Assembly: GCA_022729915.1 (NCBI GenBank)
Contig: DZBP01000010.1
Coordinates: forward strand, 1 to 39,958
Source of the DNA: Draconibacterium orientale
GTDB lineage: Bacteria > Bacteroidota > Bacteroidia > Bacteroidales > JAIFNL01
Direction: 5' to 3'
Length of the DNA stretch: 39,958 bases
Part shown: piece by piece, positions 26,799 to 36,672 of the stretch
Numbering within the stretch: the first letter of the stretch is position 1
How the letters are laid out: each line of letters opens with the position of its first letter
The notes under the pieces: generated by a model
Database searches by the model: none
What the model was told of the DNA's origin: nothing
What the model saw: only the letters and a program-made list of their open reading frames with translations
Translations under genes and position numbers: made by a program

Positions 26799-27422
26799 TT
26801 ATTCCAATTCGCCAAGTCCTTCGCGCAAAATATTTATTTCACCTTCCGAACAATCAACAATGGTAGAAGGAATATTTCCACCATAACCACCGTCAATTAC
26901 GCAATCGACAATGTTTTTATATTTTTCGTAAATTAATTCAGGGTCGGTTGCATATTCTACCATCTCATCTTCGTCGTAAATAGACGACGAAAGAATGGGA
27001 TTACCCAAAGCATTTACTATTTCGCGCACAATTTTGTTGTTTGGAATGCGAATTCCGACTGTTTTTTTCTTACTTTTAAAAAGTTTTGGCACTTTTTTGC
27101 TGGCATTTAGTACAAAAGTAAAAGGTCCTGGCAAATTTTTGCGCATAACTTTAAATACATCATTATCAACCTGAACTGCATAATCAGACAAATGACTCAA
27201 ATCGTAGCAAATGAATGAAAAATTTGTTTTTTCCAAATTCACTCCTTTTAGTTGAGCTACCTTTTCAACCGCTTTCGGGTTGTTTATGTCGCAACCCATA
27301 CCATAAACCGTATCGGTCGGATAAATAATAATGCCACCTGAACGCAAAATATCAGCCACTTGATTAACTGTTTTTTCGTTCGGATTTTCTTCATAAAGTT
27401 TTAAAAATAAAGCATTTGCCAT
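26799..27422 (-). CDS. Sua5/YciO/YrdC family (threonylcarbamoyl-AMP synthase-like)
   Basis: GGIIIYPTDTVYGMGCDINNPKAVEKVAQLKG, PGPFTFVLNASKKVPKLF, VGIRIPNNKIVREIVNALGNPILSSS. Confidence 0.93.
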   Translation of the reverse strand: MANALFLKLYEENPNEKTVNQVADILRSGGIIIYPTDTVYGMGCDINNPKAVEKVAQLKGVNLEKTNFSFICYDLSHLSDYAVQVDNDVFKVMRKNLPGPFTFVLNASKKVPKLFKSKKKTVGIRIPNNKIVREIVNALGNPILSSSIYDEDEMVEYATDPELIYEKYKNIVDCVIDGGYGGNIPSTIVDCSEGEINILREGLGELE

Positions 27423-27447
27423 TTTAAGTCCTCCATTTTGTCATTTT

Positions 27448-27550
27448 TAAGCATCAGTGCTTTTTTTATTGGAGCAAATCTTTTTGTAATCAAATAAATT
27501 TTAAGCACTTGGTAAAACGAAATATACAATTTATTTTGTCTTAGTACTTA
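27448..27550 (+). repeat. 103-bp dispersed repeat, copy B
   Basis: taagcatcagtgctttttttattggagcaaatctttttgtaatcaaataaattttaagcacttggtaaaacgaaatatacaatttattttgtcttagtactta. Confidence 0.9.
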
Positions 27551-27582
27551 CATATTTTTTTAACAAAAAAAATTTGCGCTAG

Positions 27583-30453
27583 TTAGATTTCTTCAGTTCT
27601 TTTAATTTTATATAAACTATTTTTATTTATTTTGTGAAATTTTCCAAATTTTTTGAGAATTTTCACATCAAAATGCTTTGGATTTCCAACTAAAGCAATT
27701 GTAATTGGTTTAGTTTTGATGTTTTTCTCATAAAAATTGTAAATCTCATCAAAAGTAATATTTTTGTATTGTTCTAAAAGTGCTTTTGCAGGGTCTTCTT
27801 TGTAACCTTTAAATTCCAAAATATCAATAGTTTGGGCTAGTTCTCTAAAATGTACCGAATTTGTTACCGAAGAATTAATAAGATAAGATTTTATCATATC
27901 CATTTTTTCGGGTTCTTTGGGCATATTTTTAATCAAATCGAGATAAACTTCTATTGCTTGAATCGTTTTTTCGCCTTGAGTTTCTATCGAACCTAAAAAT
28001 TTCACTCTCTCATCGGGGCGCAAAGGCACGGAAAGAGCTCCATCAACGGAATAAGCAAGAGAGCGTTTTTCGCGTATTTCTTGCATTAGCAAACCACTAA
28101 AACCTCCATCAAAATATCGATTGAACGTATGTATTACAGCTATTTCGTCCAAATTTCGCTGGTTAATGTCCATAAAAAACAAAATTCGAGATTGATTTGT
28201 TTTTCCGAATTCAGTAAAAAAAACAGTGTCTTCACTATAATTTACATAATCATTTTTTACTGGCGATTCTGACGGTTTTTGATTCTTTTTGGGTGAAAAT
28301 AAATCGGTAATCAATCGCTGTACTTCTGTTTTAGAAGTTTCGCCTACAAAATAGTATTCTTGCTTATATTTTATGGCTTCTTTAAAAATTTCAATAAATT
28401 GTTCGCTCGAAATGGCTTTTATTTCTTTGTCTTTGTATCGATTGATGTAGGGCGATTTTTCGCCATTTAACACAAAGCTATTCAATGCGTTGAAAACATC
28501 TTCTGGCTTCTTGCCTTTTACTTTGTTCTCAGCTTTCAAATCTTCGTACAAAATATCGAGCTGGTCGTCGTCGAGAACAGGATTTTTGAGCAAATGTGCC
28601 AATAATTTCAATGCTTTTTTCAAGTTTTTTTCAATTCCTTCGAGGTAAACAGTCAAATAACTGTTGCTAGTACTAAAATTGTAAGTACAGCCAATTTTAT
28701 CGAATTCTTCTTTCAACTCATCGAGGCTTAACTCCTCTGTACCAGCATAGTTCATCAATGTACCAGTATATTCGAGCAATGGCATTTTTTTAGTGCCTAT
28801 GCCAAAATAAATGGTAAGCTCAAAAATATCGTTTATCGGATTATTAGTATAAAAAAAGGTAGATTCGCCTATTTTCGTTCGTTGTATATCATTCTGAAAA
28901 TCAATAAATTTTGGATTTAATTCCTCAACTTTAATTTCCTCAATAGCTTTTGCAAATTCAGATATTTCGTTTGAATTTGAATTGATTGCATTCATTTTTT
29001 TAGAAGATTTTTTTTTCTTGGCAGGAAAACCTACACGCGAATAAAAAGCCAGATAATTTTTTCCGAAATAAGCATTCGCTACCCGCACAATCTCTTTTTT
29101 AGTAATTGCCATTATTTCTGAAGGTAACTTGCTGATTTGCTGAATATTTCTATTTTCAACAAAAGCCTCGGCAAGCATTAAACCTTTGTTGCTAACATGC
29201 TCTAGCGTAGTTAGATAATTTCGATAAACTTCGTATTTTACAGCATTGAGCAACCAATCTGGAAAATCGCCTTTTTTGAGTTTCTCTATTTCGGCAAGTA
29301 CTAAATTCTCTGCACTTCTTAGAGTTTGTCTCAAAATTTTTGGCATTGCATAAATCGTGGCTTGCCCATAATCTTGGTAATTGTACAACGAAATATCCGC
29401 ATTAAGTATCTTATTATCAATTCGTAACTTATCAAACAAACCGGTTTCGTTTTCGTTGGTCAAAATCCCTGTAAGTACCTCAAAAACAGTTTCGTCAGGG
29501 TGTCCACATTTAGGTGCTCTAAATCCGAGCATTGCATATCTGATTGGACTCATGCGCACCGAAGCAAATTCTCTTCCTTTAAAATCTTTTTCGATATATT
29601 GTTTACTTTCAGGTATTTGAGCTGATTTTAATTTCCCGAAAGTATTTTGAATCATTTCCAACGCTTTTTGAGTGTCAAAGCCACCTGAAAGGCTCAAAAC
29701 CATATTATTAGCTACATAATAGGTATTGAAAAACTCATACATTTTCTTAAGTGAGGGTTTCTGCAAATGCTGCGTGCTACCTAAAATGGACGCTTGCCCA
29801 TAAGGGTGAACCTTGAAAAAACGCTTGTCGTATTCTTGCATAATGCGTTCATTTTCAGAATCTGCCGCCATGCTTTTTTCTTCCAAAACCACTTCCATTT
29901 CGGCTTGAAATGACCGAAAAACGGGTTCGGTGAATCGATGTGCATTTACTTCCAACCATTTAAATAACTGATTAGAAGGTAGTGAGCTGTAATAAATTGT
30001 ACTTTCAAAACTAGTGTAAGCATTGATATTGAAAGCACCCATTTTGCGCAAAACGGTATTAAACTCATTGCTTATTTCGTATTTTGAGGCATTAACAGAA
30101 ATATTGTTGATGGATTCAACAATGAGTTCTTGTTCTTTTTTTGTTTTTGCGGTTTGTAGTTTTTCAAAATTTTCGACTATTGAATTGATAAAAGGCTTCT
30201 CTTCTAGCCAATTGGTTGTGCCCAATTGAGTAGTTCCTTTGAACAACATATGTTCTTGGTAATGAGCCATTCCGGTAGCTGATTCGGGGTCATTTTTTGC
30301 ACCCACTTTAATACCAATAGCTCCAAAAATTTCCGAAGTATTGTGGTCTTCGTTCAAATAAACGGTAAGTCCGTTTTCTAAAACCACTTCGGTAACTTCT
30401 ACTCCTGATTTGATTGATTTTCCTGAAAATAAACTAAATTTATTTTGCTTCAT
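27583..30453 (-). CDS. M16 family (insulinase/pitrilysin-like) zinc peptidase
   Basis: Inverted zinc motif HYQEH in ATGMAHYQEHMLFKGT; second half with RSLAYSVDGALSVP-type R/Y motif. Confidence 0.93.
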   Translation of the reverse strand: MKQNKFSLFSGKSIKSGVEVTEVVLENGLTVYLNEDHNTSEIFGAIGIKVGAKNDPESATGMAHYQEHMLFKGTTQLGTTNWLEEKPFINSIVENFEKLQTAKTKKEQELIVESINNISVNASKYEISNEFNTVLRKMGAFNINAYTSFESTIYYSSLPSNQLFKWLEVNAHRFTEPVFRSFQAEMEVVLEEKSMAADSENERIMQEYDKRFFKVHPYGQASILGSTQHLQKPSLKKMYEFFNTYYVANNMVLSLSGGFDTQKALEMIQNTFGKLKSAQIPESKQYIEKDFKGREFASVRMSPIRYAMLGFRAPKCGHPDETVFEVLTGILTNENETGLFDKLRIDNKILNADISLYNYQDYGQATIYAMPKILRQTLRSAENLVLAEIEKLKKGDFPDWLLNAVKYEVYRNYLTTLEHVSNKGLMLAEAFVENRNIQQISKLPSEIMAITKKEIVRVANAYFGKNYLAFYSRVGFPAKKKKSSKKMNAINSNSNEISEFAKAIEEIKVEELNPKFIDFQNDIQRTKIGESTFFYTNNPINDIFELTIYFGIGTKKMPLLEYTGTLMNYAGTEELSLDELKEEFDKIGCTYNFSTSNSYLTVYLEGIEKNLKKALKLLAHLLKNPVLDDDQLDILYEDLKAENKVKGKKPEDVFNALNSFVLNGEKSPYINRYKDKEIKAISSEQFIEIFKEAIKYKQEYYFVGETSKTEVQRLITDLFSPKKNQKPSESPVKNDYVNYSEDTVFFTEFGKTNQSRILFFMDINQRNLDEIAVIHTFNRYFDGGFSGLLMQEIREKRSLAYSVDGALSVPLRPDERVKFLGSIETQGEKTIQAIEVYLDLIKNMPKEPEKMDMIKSYLINSSVTNSVHFRELAQTIDILEFKGYKEDPAKALLEQYKNITFDEIYNFYEKNIKTKPITIALVGNPKHFDVKILKKFGKFHKINKNSLYKIKRTEEI

Positions 30454-30629
30454 GCCAATATAAAATTGCTTGTAAATACTACAAAATCAAAATGCTTTTA
30501 TAGAAAATGAATTTGCAAAAATAGTGTATTTAAAAACGCTATCAAAATATTGTTTTGATAAAATGGGTGCTACATTCTATTTTAAAGTTGACTAATACTT
30601 TTGATGTAAAATCAATTTCAATTACTTGC

Positions 30630-30732
30630 TAAGCACCAGTGCTATTTTAATTTGAGCAAACCTTTTTGTAATCGAATAGATTTTAAGCACTTGGCAAAAC
30701 GAACTATACAATTTAATTTGGTTCGTAGCTTA
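30630..30732 (+). repeat. 103-bp dispersed repeat, copy C
   Basis: taagcaccagtgctattttaatttgagcaaacctttttgtaatcgaatagattttaagcacttggcaaaacgaactatacaatttaatttggttcgtagctta. Confidence 0.9.
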
Positions 30733-31384
30733 AAACTCATTATTCAAACAATTATAGTTCATTATATCAGCTAATTGGTTGCTTAAAAAAACTAAAATTG
30801 AACTAAATTAAAAGCAAAAAAAGTTTCAATTTTTCAAATAGAAGTGATAAATCAAAGAATGAACAGATTTATTAAGCATTTATAATAAGGTAGTTAGAAG
30901 TATATTTTACCAAATTTGAAATAAATTGATAATGTTGCAAAAATTTGGCAAAACCATGGAAAAGTATATTGGTATTTTATTTTATTTTTAAAGTTTTTTT
31001 TTATGTAAAAAATAAATATCTTTAGCTAAAAATAATATCTACATATAAATACCGAGCGATTTCTAACACAATTTGCATTAAAAAAATATATATCTAACTG
31101 ATTTCAGGTAATTTAATTTTGAAAAAATAAAAAACAAAAAAACTTAAATTTAGCATTTTTTAGTACAATTTTATCGAAAAAAAATTGTTTTATTTGTATT
31201 AAAGTTTTAACTTTGTAGTCAATCAATCAATGTTCTATAAGTTTTTTTTTACCAAACTACTTTTTTAAAATAATGCCAAAGTATTAAAAAAAGCTTTGTC
31301 ATATTTTATATTTAGAACACGCTCTATATGAATATATTTTGTATATTTTGTTATTAAAGTATTATGGTATAAATAATTTAATCT

Positions 31385-33385
31385 ATGTCGAAGAAAACCA
31401 TACTTAGCGTTGTCATTAGTTTACTTGCAATTAATATGCTTGCACAGTATTCGCCAAAATGGCACAAAACAATTGGTACTCAAGGTAACCAAATAGCTGA
31501 ATCTATACTGCAGATTAGCGATGGAAATTATTTGCTTGTTGGAAATTCAAGTACTCAAAGCAACAGTAATTCAGATACTTACAGCCCATACAATTCTAAA
31601 CTAATGCTAGTGAAGCTAGACGAAAAAGGTAATAAAGTATGGGAAACACTCATCGGGTTAGGAAAAAATAATTTCGGAAACTCTGCCGCCGAAACTCACA
31701 ACGGCGATTTTATAGTAGTGGGTGCAAGTAACGATAAAAATGGCGGAATGCACGATTTATGGGTAGTGCGTGCAAACACTAACGGTGAATTTTTGTGGGA
31801 ACAAAAATTTGGAGGTGCTGGTTTAGACGAAGCTTACTGCATAAAAAAGACAAGTGATAGTGGGTTCATTGTTTCTGGTTTAACCGAATCGAAAGGAAAC
31901 GGTGATGCCGATATGTGGGTTTTACGTTTCGATAGATGGGGCAAGCTACTTTGGGACAAAACCTATGGTGGCGCTGGATACGAAGAAGCCCGCTCAATTA
32001 TTGAAACTGCTAATGGCGATTTTATTGTTGCTGGCTGCACAACTTCTGGTGGTGAAGGCAAAAAAGATATTAATTTAATTCGGGTAAATGCTTCTGGCAA
32101 AGAAATTTGGAATAAAAAATACGGTTACGAATACAATGACCTTGCACGAGAGGTAATAGAAACAAGCAATGGCGACATTCTACTGGTTGGTACTTCTGCA
32201 AGCAACGGAGGCCAAAAAACAAATTCAATAGCAATAAGAACCGACTCGAAAGGAGAAGTAATTTGGGAAAAACAATTTGGCAAAACTAACAGAAACATGG
32301 CTTACTCAGTTGTTGAATTGCGCAACAATGAGCTTGTTATAGCAGGTTCTACCTCATCAATCGAAACAGGTTATGACGTTCAATTGATGGTTTTAGATCA
32401 ATTTGGCGACGAAGTTTGGCAACAAGTTTACGGTGGCATTCGATGGGATGAGGCTTTCAGTATCATACAATCTGATGAAAATGTGCTATTTACAGGTTAC
32501 ACAAAGTCTTATCTTGCCAACCAAAGCGATATTTGGACATTTATGCTTGAGCCCGACATTACTCCTCAACAAATTGAAAGTCCGGAGATAATTCCTGCCG
32601 AACAAATTTTTGCCGATGTAGATGATAATATTCCTCAAAGTATTATGAACGGACGCAATACAGTAGCAGTTATTATAGGTATTGAAGATTATAAATATAC
32701 TACAAAAGCTAAATTTGCTGCTCACGATGCTACTATTTTTTACAAATATGCAAAATCTGTTTTTGGCATAGCTGATGAAAATATTCTACTTCTGACGAAT
32801 GAAGAAGCCACAAGCGCTGAATTCAATAAAGCTTTTTTGGAAGGCGGGTGGTTAGAAAGCAAAGTGGATTCAGCCACTGAAATTATTATTTATTATGCTG
32901 GACATGCCGTAACGGACAATAACCCAAGCATTAAAGAGGCTTACCTTGTTCCTTCAGATGTAGATCCAAACTATGCCGATGTGTCGGGTTTTGGAATTAA
33001 TGAGTTGGTAAATTCTTTAGGTAAATTAGGCGCAGTTTCAAGCACCTTGTTTTTTGATGCTTGCTACACCACTATTGCAGGAGAGCTTGCTTACAGAAAT
33101 GTAATAAACCCCAAAACACTGTACAAAGCAAATACCAGTATTCTTTTTGCTACCGATAAAGACGAACCTGCTATTCCTTTTACAAATCAAAACCATGGTT
33201 TGTTTACTTATTACTTGCTCAAAGGTTTATCGGGCGAAGCCAATGGAAGCGATAATAAAATAACTATTGGTGAGTTGCATCAATATGTGAGAGCAAATGT
33301 GAGCTATCAATCGAAAATTTTAAAATCAGAACAAACTCCTCAAATTTACTCTGACCAAAAAGGTAAAGTTTTGGTTGAATTCTAA
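31385..33385 (+). CDS. Secreted beta-propeller plus caspase-fold (peptidase C14) protein
   Basis: Signal peptide; about six repeats of type GDFIVVGxxx...DLWVVRxNxxGExLWEQKFGGxxxDEA; C14 domain VAVIIGIEDYKY, catalytic-His-like IIYYAGHAV, catalytic-Cys-like STLFFDACYT. Confidence 0.92.
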   Translation: MSKKTILSVVISLLAINMLAQYSPKWHKTIGTQGNQIAESILQISDGNYLLVGNSSTQSNSNSDTYSPYNSKLMLVKLDEKGNKVWETLIGLGKNNFGNSAAETHNGDFIVVGASNDKNGGMHDLWVVRANTNGEFLWEQKFGGAGLDEAYCIKKTSDSGFIVSGLTESKGNGDADMWVLRFDRWGKLLWDKTYGGAGYEEARSIIETANGDFIVAGCTTSGGEGKKDINLIRVNASGKEIWNKKYGYEYNDLAREVIETSNGDILLVGTSASNGGQKTNSIAIRTDSKGEVIWEKQFGKTNRNMAYSVVELRNNELVIAGSTSSIETGYDVQLMVLDQFGDEVWQQVYGGIRWDEAFSIIQSDENVLFTGYTKSYLANQSDIWTFMLEPDITPQQIESPEIIPAEQIFADVDDNIPQSIMNGRNTVAVIIGIEDYKYTTKAKFAAHDATIFYKYAKSVFGIADENILLLTNEEATSAEFNKAFLEGGWLESKVDSATEIIIYYAGHAVTDNNPSIKEAYLVPSDVDPNYADVSGFGINELVNSLGKLGAVSSTLFFDACYTTIAGELAYRNVINPKTLYKANTSILFATDKDEPAIPFTNQNHGLFTYYLLKGLSGEANGSDNKITIGELHQYVRANVSYQSKILKSEQTPQIYSDQKGKVLVEF

Positions 33386-33426
33386 CATCTAGGCTTAAAA
33401 AAAGTATTGTCCATTTTCTAAATATA

Positions 33427-33460
33427 AAAATTGCCAAAGTAAAAATACTTTGGCAATTTT
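33427..33460. terminator. Bidirectional intrinsic terminator between convergent genes
   Basis: AAAATTGCCAAAGTA-aaaa-TACTTTGGCAATTTT, perfect 15-bp stem between genes ending at 33385 (+) and 33465 (-). Confidence 0.9.
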
Positions 33461-33464
33461 GTTT

Positions 33465-34649
33465 CTACAAAAGGTTTAAATATATTTTAAACAATTCAGA
33501 TTCTTCATTTTCCCAATTGTACTCAAGTGCAGCCTTTTCTAAATTCTGTTGCCAAAGTTTGCGCTTCGGCAAATTAGTTAACATTTCGTTCAAAGCCCAA
33601 ACAATTTGGTCATTATCAAAGCCTTCTATACTGATTCCTATTTCATACTTATTCATTATGCTTTGCATTTCCGGCAAATTGGAAATCAAAACGGGTATTT
33701 GAGCTTTTATATAGTCAAATAAACGATTGGGAAGTGAAAAACGATAGCTCAGACCTCTATCTTCAAACAAACTAATACCGACTTGAGCCAACTTTGTATA
33801 TTCAAGTAATTGATTGAAAGGCACTTTTCCAATAAAAATTACTTTTGACTGCAAATTCAAATCCTCTACCTCTTGCATTAATTCTTTGCGAATATCGCCA
33901 TCGCCAATTATCAGAAAAACAGCATCTTCTATCAATTGCATTGCTCTAATGACGTATTCGACTCCTCGCCCCACGTTCAACGCTCCTTGATAAAGAATTA
34001 TTTTTTTGTCTTTTAAATAATGTGGTATTTCAATTTGCGAATCTATAATTTCTTTGGTTGGAAAATTGCGAACTACTTTCATTTCAATTCCGTACAACCT
34101 TTGGTATTCATTGGCAATGGATTGGCAAACAGTGTATGAATTTTTAACTCTGGGTAGAATAAATTGTTCTATTTTAAGCCAAATTTTGCGCACTTTTCGC
34201 CCGATGAGTTCGGGTACTTCGGTAAAATATTCGTGAGAATCGTAAACCAATTTTTTTTGTCGGAATGCTGAGGCAAGATAAACGGGAAGTAGAGTATCTA
34301 AATCATTAGCTACAAATACATTAGCTTTAGAAAAAAGCAAATAAAAAAACAACTTGAGATTGTATTCGGCATAAAATAATGGTCCTTTTCTGAAAAATAG
34401 AAATAAACGAAAAGTTTGGTAATCTCGTGCTTCCAAGCGCGCCGAGCGTTGAAACTTTGCGCCGACTAAACAGACTTTAAAGCCTTGATTAAAAAGAGAT
34501 TGGCACACTTTATTCAGTCTTTGGTCTGAAATTAAATTGTTAGTAACTGCTAAAATTATTTTTTTATTTCTTTGCATTTTTTTTTGAACAAACAACTGAA
34601 CGCTTAATTGAATTTTGCAACAAAAAAATAAAAAAAATACGGTTTTCAA
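33465..34649 (-). CDS. Glycosyltransferase family 4/1-like (GT-B)
   Basis: IILYQGALNVGRGVEYVIRAMQLIEDAVFLIIGDGDIRKEL, SYRFSLPNRLFDYIKAQIPVLISNLPEM. True start may be the internal ATG of MQRNKKIILAV. Confidence 0.9.
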   Translation of the reverse strand: MKTVFFLFFCCKIQLSVQLFVQKKMQRNKKIILAVTNNLISDQRLNKVCQSLFNQGFKVCLVGAKFQRSARLEARDYQTFRLFLFFRKGPLFYAEYNLKLFFYLLFSKANVFVANDLDTLLPVYLASAFRQKKLVYDSHEYFTEVPELIGRKVRKIWLKIEQFILPRVKNSYTVCQSIANEYQRLYGIEMKVVRNFPTKEIIDSQIEIPHYLKDKKIILYQGALNVGRGVEYVIRAMQLIEDAVFLIIGDGDIRKELMQEVEDLNLQSKVIFIGKVPFNQLLEYTKLAQVGISLFEDRGLSYRFSLPNRLFDYIKAQIPVLISNLPEMQSIMNKYEIGISIEGFDNDQIVWALNEMLTNLPKRKLWQQNLEKAALEYNWENEESELFKIYLNLL

Positions 34650-34686
34650 AAATAATTTTTACTTTTGGTGTTTAATTAAACTAATT

Positions 34687-34785
34687 AAAGTACAAGTGCT
34701 ATTTTATTTGGAACAAACCTTTTTGTAATCAAATAAATTTTAAGCACTTGGCAAAAAATATACATTAGATTTGGTTCTCTATTTA
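34687..34785 (+). repeat. 103-bp dispersed repeat, copy D (about 4 bp shorter)
   Basis: aaagtacaagtgctattttatttggaacaaacctttttgtaatcaaataaattttaagcacttggcaaaaaatatacattagatttggttctctattta. Confidence 0.85.
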
Positions 34786-34838
34786 TTTTAGAAAAAAGAA
34801 CCGAACTTTTAGCTTTTTAACTTTTTAATAATAAATTT

Positions 34839-36479
34839 ATGCAAAGAATAGTTTTATTTTTTTTAATAGGAACACTTGTTTTTGTGTTTTCGTGCCAAGA
34901 AATTTCAGAGAAATTAAGTTCAAAATCAAAACAAAATGAAAATGTGGAGATGGAAAGCGATGAAGAAGAATATGAAGACCTTGATTCGACTGAAATAAAT
35001 GAAAGTAAACAACTTAGCTTTCATGAAGAATTGTATGGCGAAAAAAATAAAGACACTAGCGAAATCTACCAAAAACTTAAAGTAGATGAATTTAACAACG
35101 AAATAGCTAAATTTATAGCTGGTTTAGAGTCAGAAAAATACAAAGAATTGCAAAAAAAGCCTTTTTACGAAACGCACAAATCGAACATAACGCAAGCTTG
35201 GGAAAAAACTGAAGGTGAAGATTTAGAGCCAATTACACGTTGGACTCGCGAAAACCAAATCGCTGGAAATCCGAATTACGAATCGACTGTATTTTATCCA
35301 TTTTCGGGTCCGGATATTTTGTATGCCAACGCATTTTTTCCGTTCGCAAAGAATTATGTACTTGTTGGTCTTGAGCAAATTGGAAGCCTTCCACACATCG
35401 AAAGTCTGTCTGCTGAAATGCTCAATGAATATTTGACCGGAATTCGCGCTTCGCAACGCTACATCAACAAACACGGCTACTACATGACCAAACACATGCA
35501 AGAAGATTTTTCTAAAACCGAACTCAACGGAACGGTTCATCTAATATTGTACTATTTAGCACTCACTAAACATCAAATACTTGGTGTTGAGGAAATTGCG
35601 CTGGATAATTACGGAAATGTTACCGAAAAAAAACTAGGCAATATTAGAGGCGTAAAAGTAGATTTTGCCAACGAAGATTTAAAAAATAAACAAACGGTTT
35701 TCTACTTTAAACTAGATTTGTCGAACGAAAATATTGAGAAAAATCCGGGTTTCTTACGTTTTTTAAGCAACCAGTTTGATTTGAATACTTACATGAAATC
35801 AGCATCTTACATTTTGCACGATTCGCATTTTAGTACGGTTTGTAATTTTGCATTAGACAAAAGCATAAAAATTTTGCAAGACGACACGGGCGTGCCTTTT
35901 TACAAATTTAAAAATTCTACCTTTGATTTGACTTTTTTTGGGAAATATACCAGCACCATCAAAGATTTTAAAAATCATTATCAACCTGAATTGAAAAAAG
36001 CCATTGATGCACAAGAAGTTGCACACGAACTGCCTTTTATAGTTGGTTATAGTTCGTGGTTGGGCGAAACTTTGTTGATTTATGCCAATAAATCGAAAGA
36101 TTCCGAAAACGATGAAGAAGTTTTAGCTCAAAACAATGAAAAAAAGGAAATTACTAAAAAAGAAGTTAAAAAGAAAGAAGAAACAAAATTGGTAACTAAA
36201 ACCGACAATCAAGAGCGAAAATTGGTTTATAAAGTTCAGATTTTATTTTCGTCACGTTATTTCAAAGAAGGTTCGCCCGAATTTAAAGGACTCAAAAACG
36301 TTGGTTATTACCAAGATAATGGTGCTTACAAATACACTATTGGAAATGAAACAAGTGCCGAAGATTGTATAATGCTTAGAAAAAAAGCCCAACAAGCTGG
36401 TTTTGAAGATGCTTTTATTATTGCACTTTTCGATGGAAAACGTATTAGTTTGCATCAAGCAAAGAAAATAAGCAACTAA
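34839..36479 (+). CDS. Putative lipoprotein with C-terminal SPOR-like domain
   Basis: Lipobox-like LIGTLVFVFSCQE; acidic linker; C-terminal LVYKVQILFSSRYF...YKYTIGNETSAEDCIMLRKKAQQAGFEDAFIIALFDGKRI resembles SPOR-type repeats. Confidence 0.7.
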   Translation: MQRIVLFFLIGTLVFVFSCQEISEKLSSKSKQNENVEMESDEEEYEDLDSTEINESKQLSFHEELYGEKNKDTSEIYQKLKVDEFNNEIAKFIAGLESEKYKELQKKPFYETHKSNITQAWEKTEGEDLEPITRWTRENQIAGNPNYESTVFYPFSGPDILYANAFFPFAKNYVLVGLEQIGSLPHIESLSAEMLNEYLTGIRASQRYINKHGYYMTKHMQEDFSKTELNGTVHLILYYLALTKHQILGVEEIALDNYGNVTEKKLGNIRGVKVDFANEDLKNKQTVFYFKLDLSNENIEKNPGFLRFLSNQFDLNTYMKSASYILHDSHFSTVCNFALDKSIKILQDDTGVPFYKFKNSTFDLTFFGKYTSTIKDFKNHYQPELKKAIDAQEVAHELPFIVGYSSWLGETLLIYANKSKDSENDEEVLAQNNEKKEITKKEVKKKEETKLVTKTDNQERKLVYKVQILFSSRYFKEGSPEFKGLKNVGYYQDNGAYKYTIGNETSAEDCIMLRKKAQQAGFEDAFIIALFDGKRISLHQAKKISN

Positions 36480-36594
36480 TTTTGAAACTTTTGCTTAGCT
36501 TTATACTCGATTATTTTTTGTAAAAATTTATTGTTGTATAGCAATTATTTTGTATCTTTGCTCTTAGGTTTTTATATGGAGTTTTTATACTTTA

Positions 36595-36644
36595 TAACCA
36601 CTAGGTAAAACTAAGCATACAACTATTTTTGGTAAACCTACTTA
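36595..36644 (+). repeat. Degenerate right-half copy of the 103-bp repeat (F)
   Basis: taaccactaggtaaaactaagcatacaactatttttggtaaacctactta aligns with taagcacttggtaaaacgaaatatacaatttattttgtcttagtactta of copy B. Confidence 0.55.
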
Positions 36645-36672
36645 ATGTTTAACTTTTTTAAAATACGATTTA

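Noticed and set aside
31385-33385. Idea that the caspase is part of the 4999-12950 cassette
   Set aside because: It is about 18 kb away, separated by unrelated housekeeping and heme genes, and carries an export signal.
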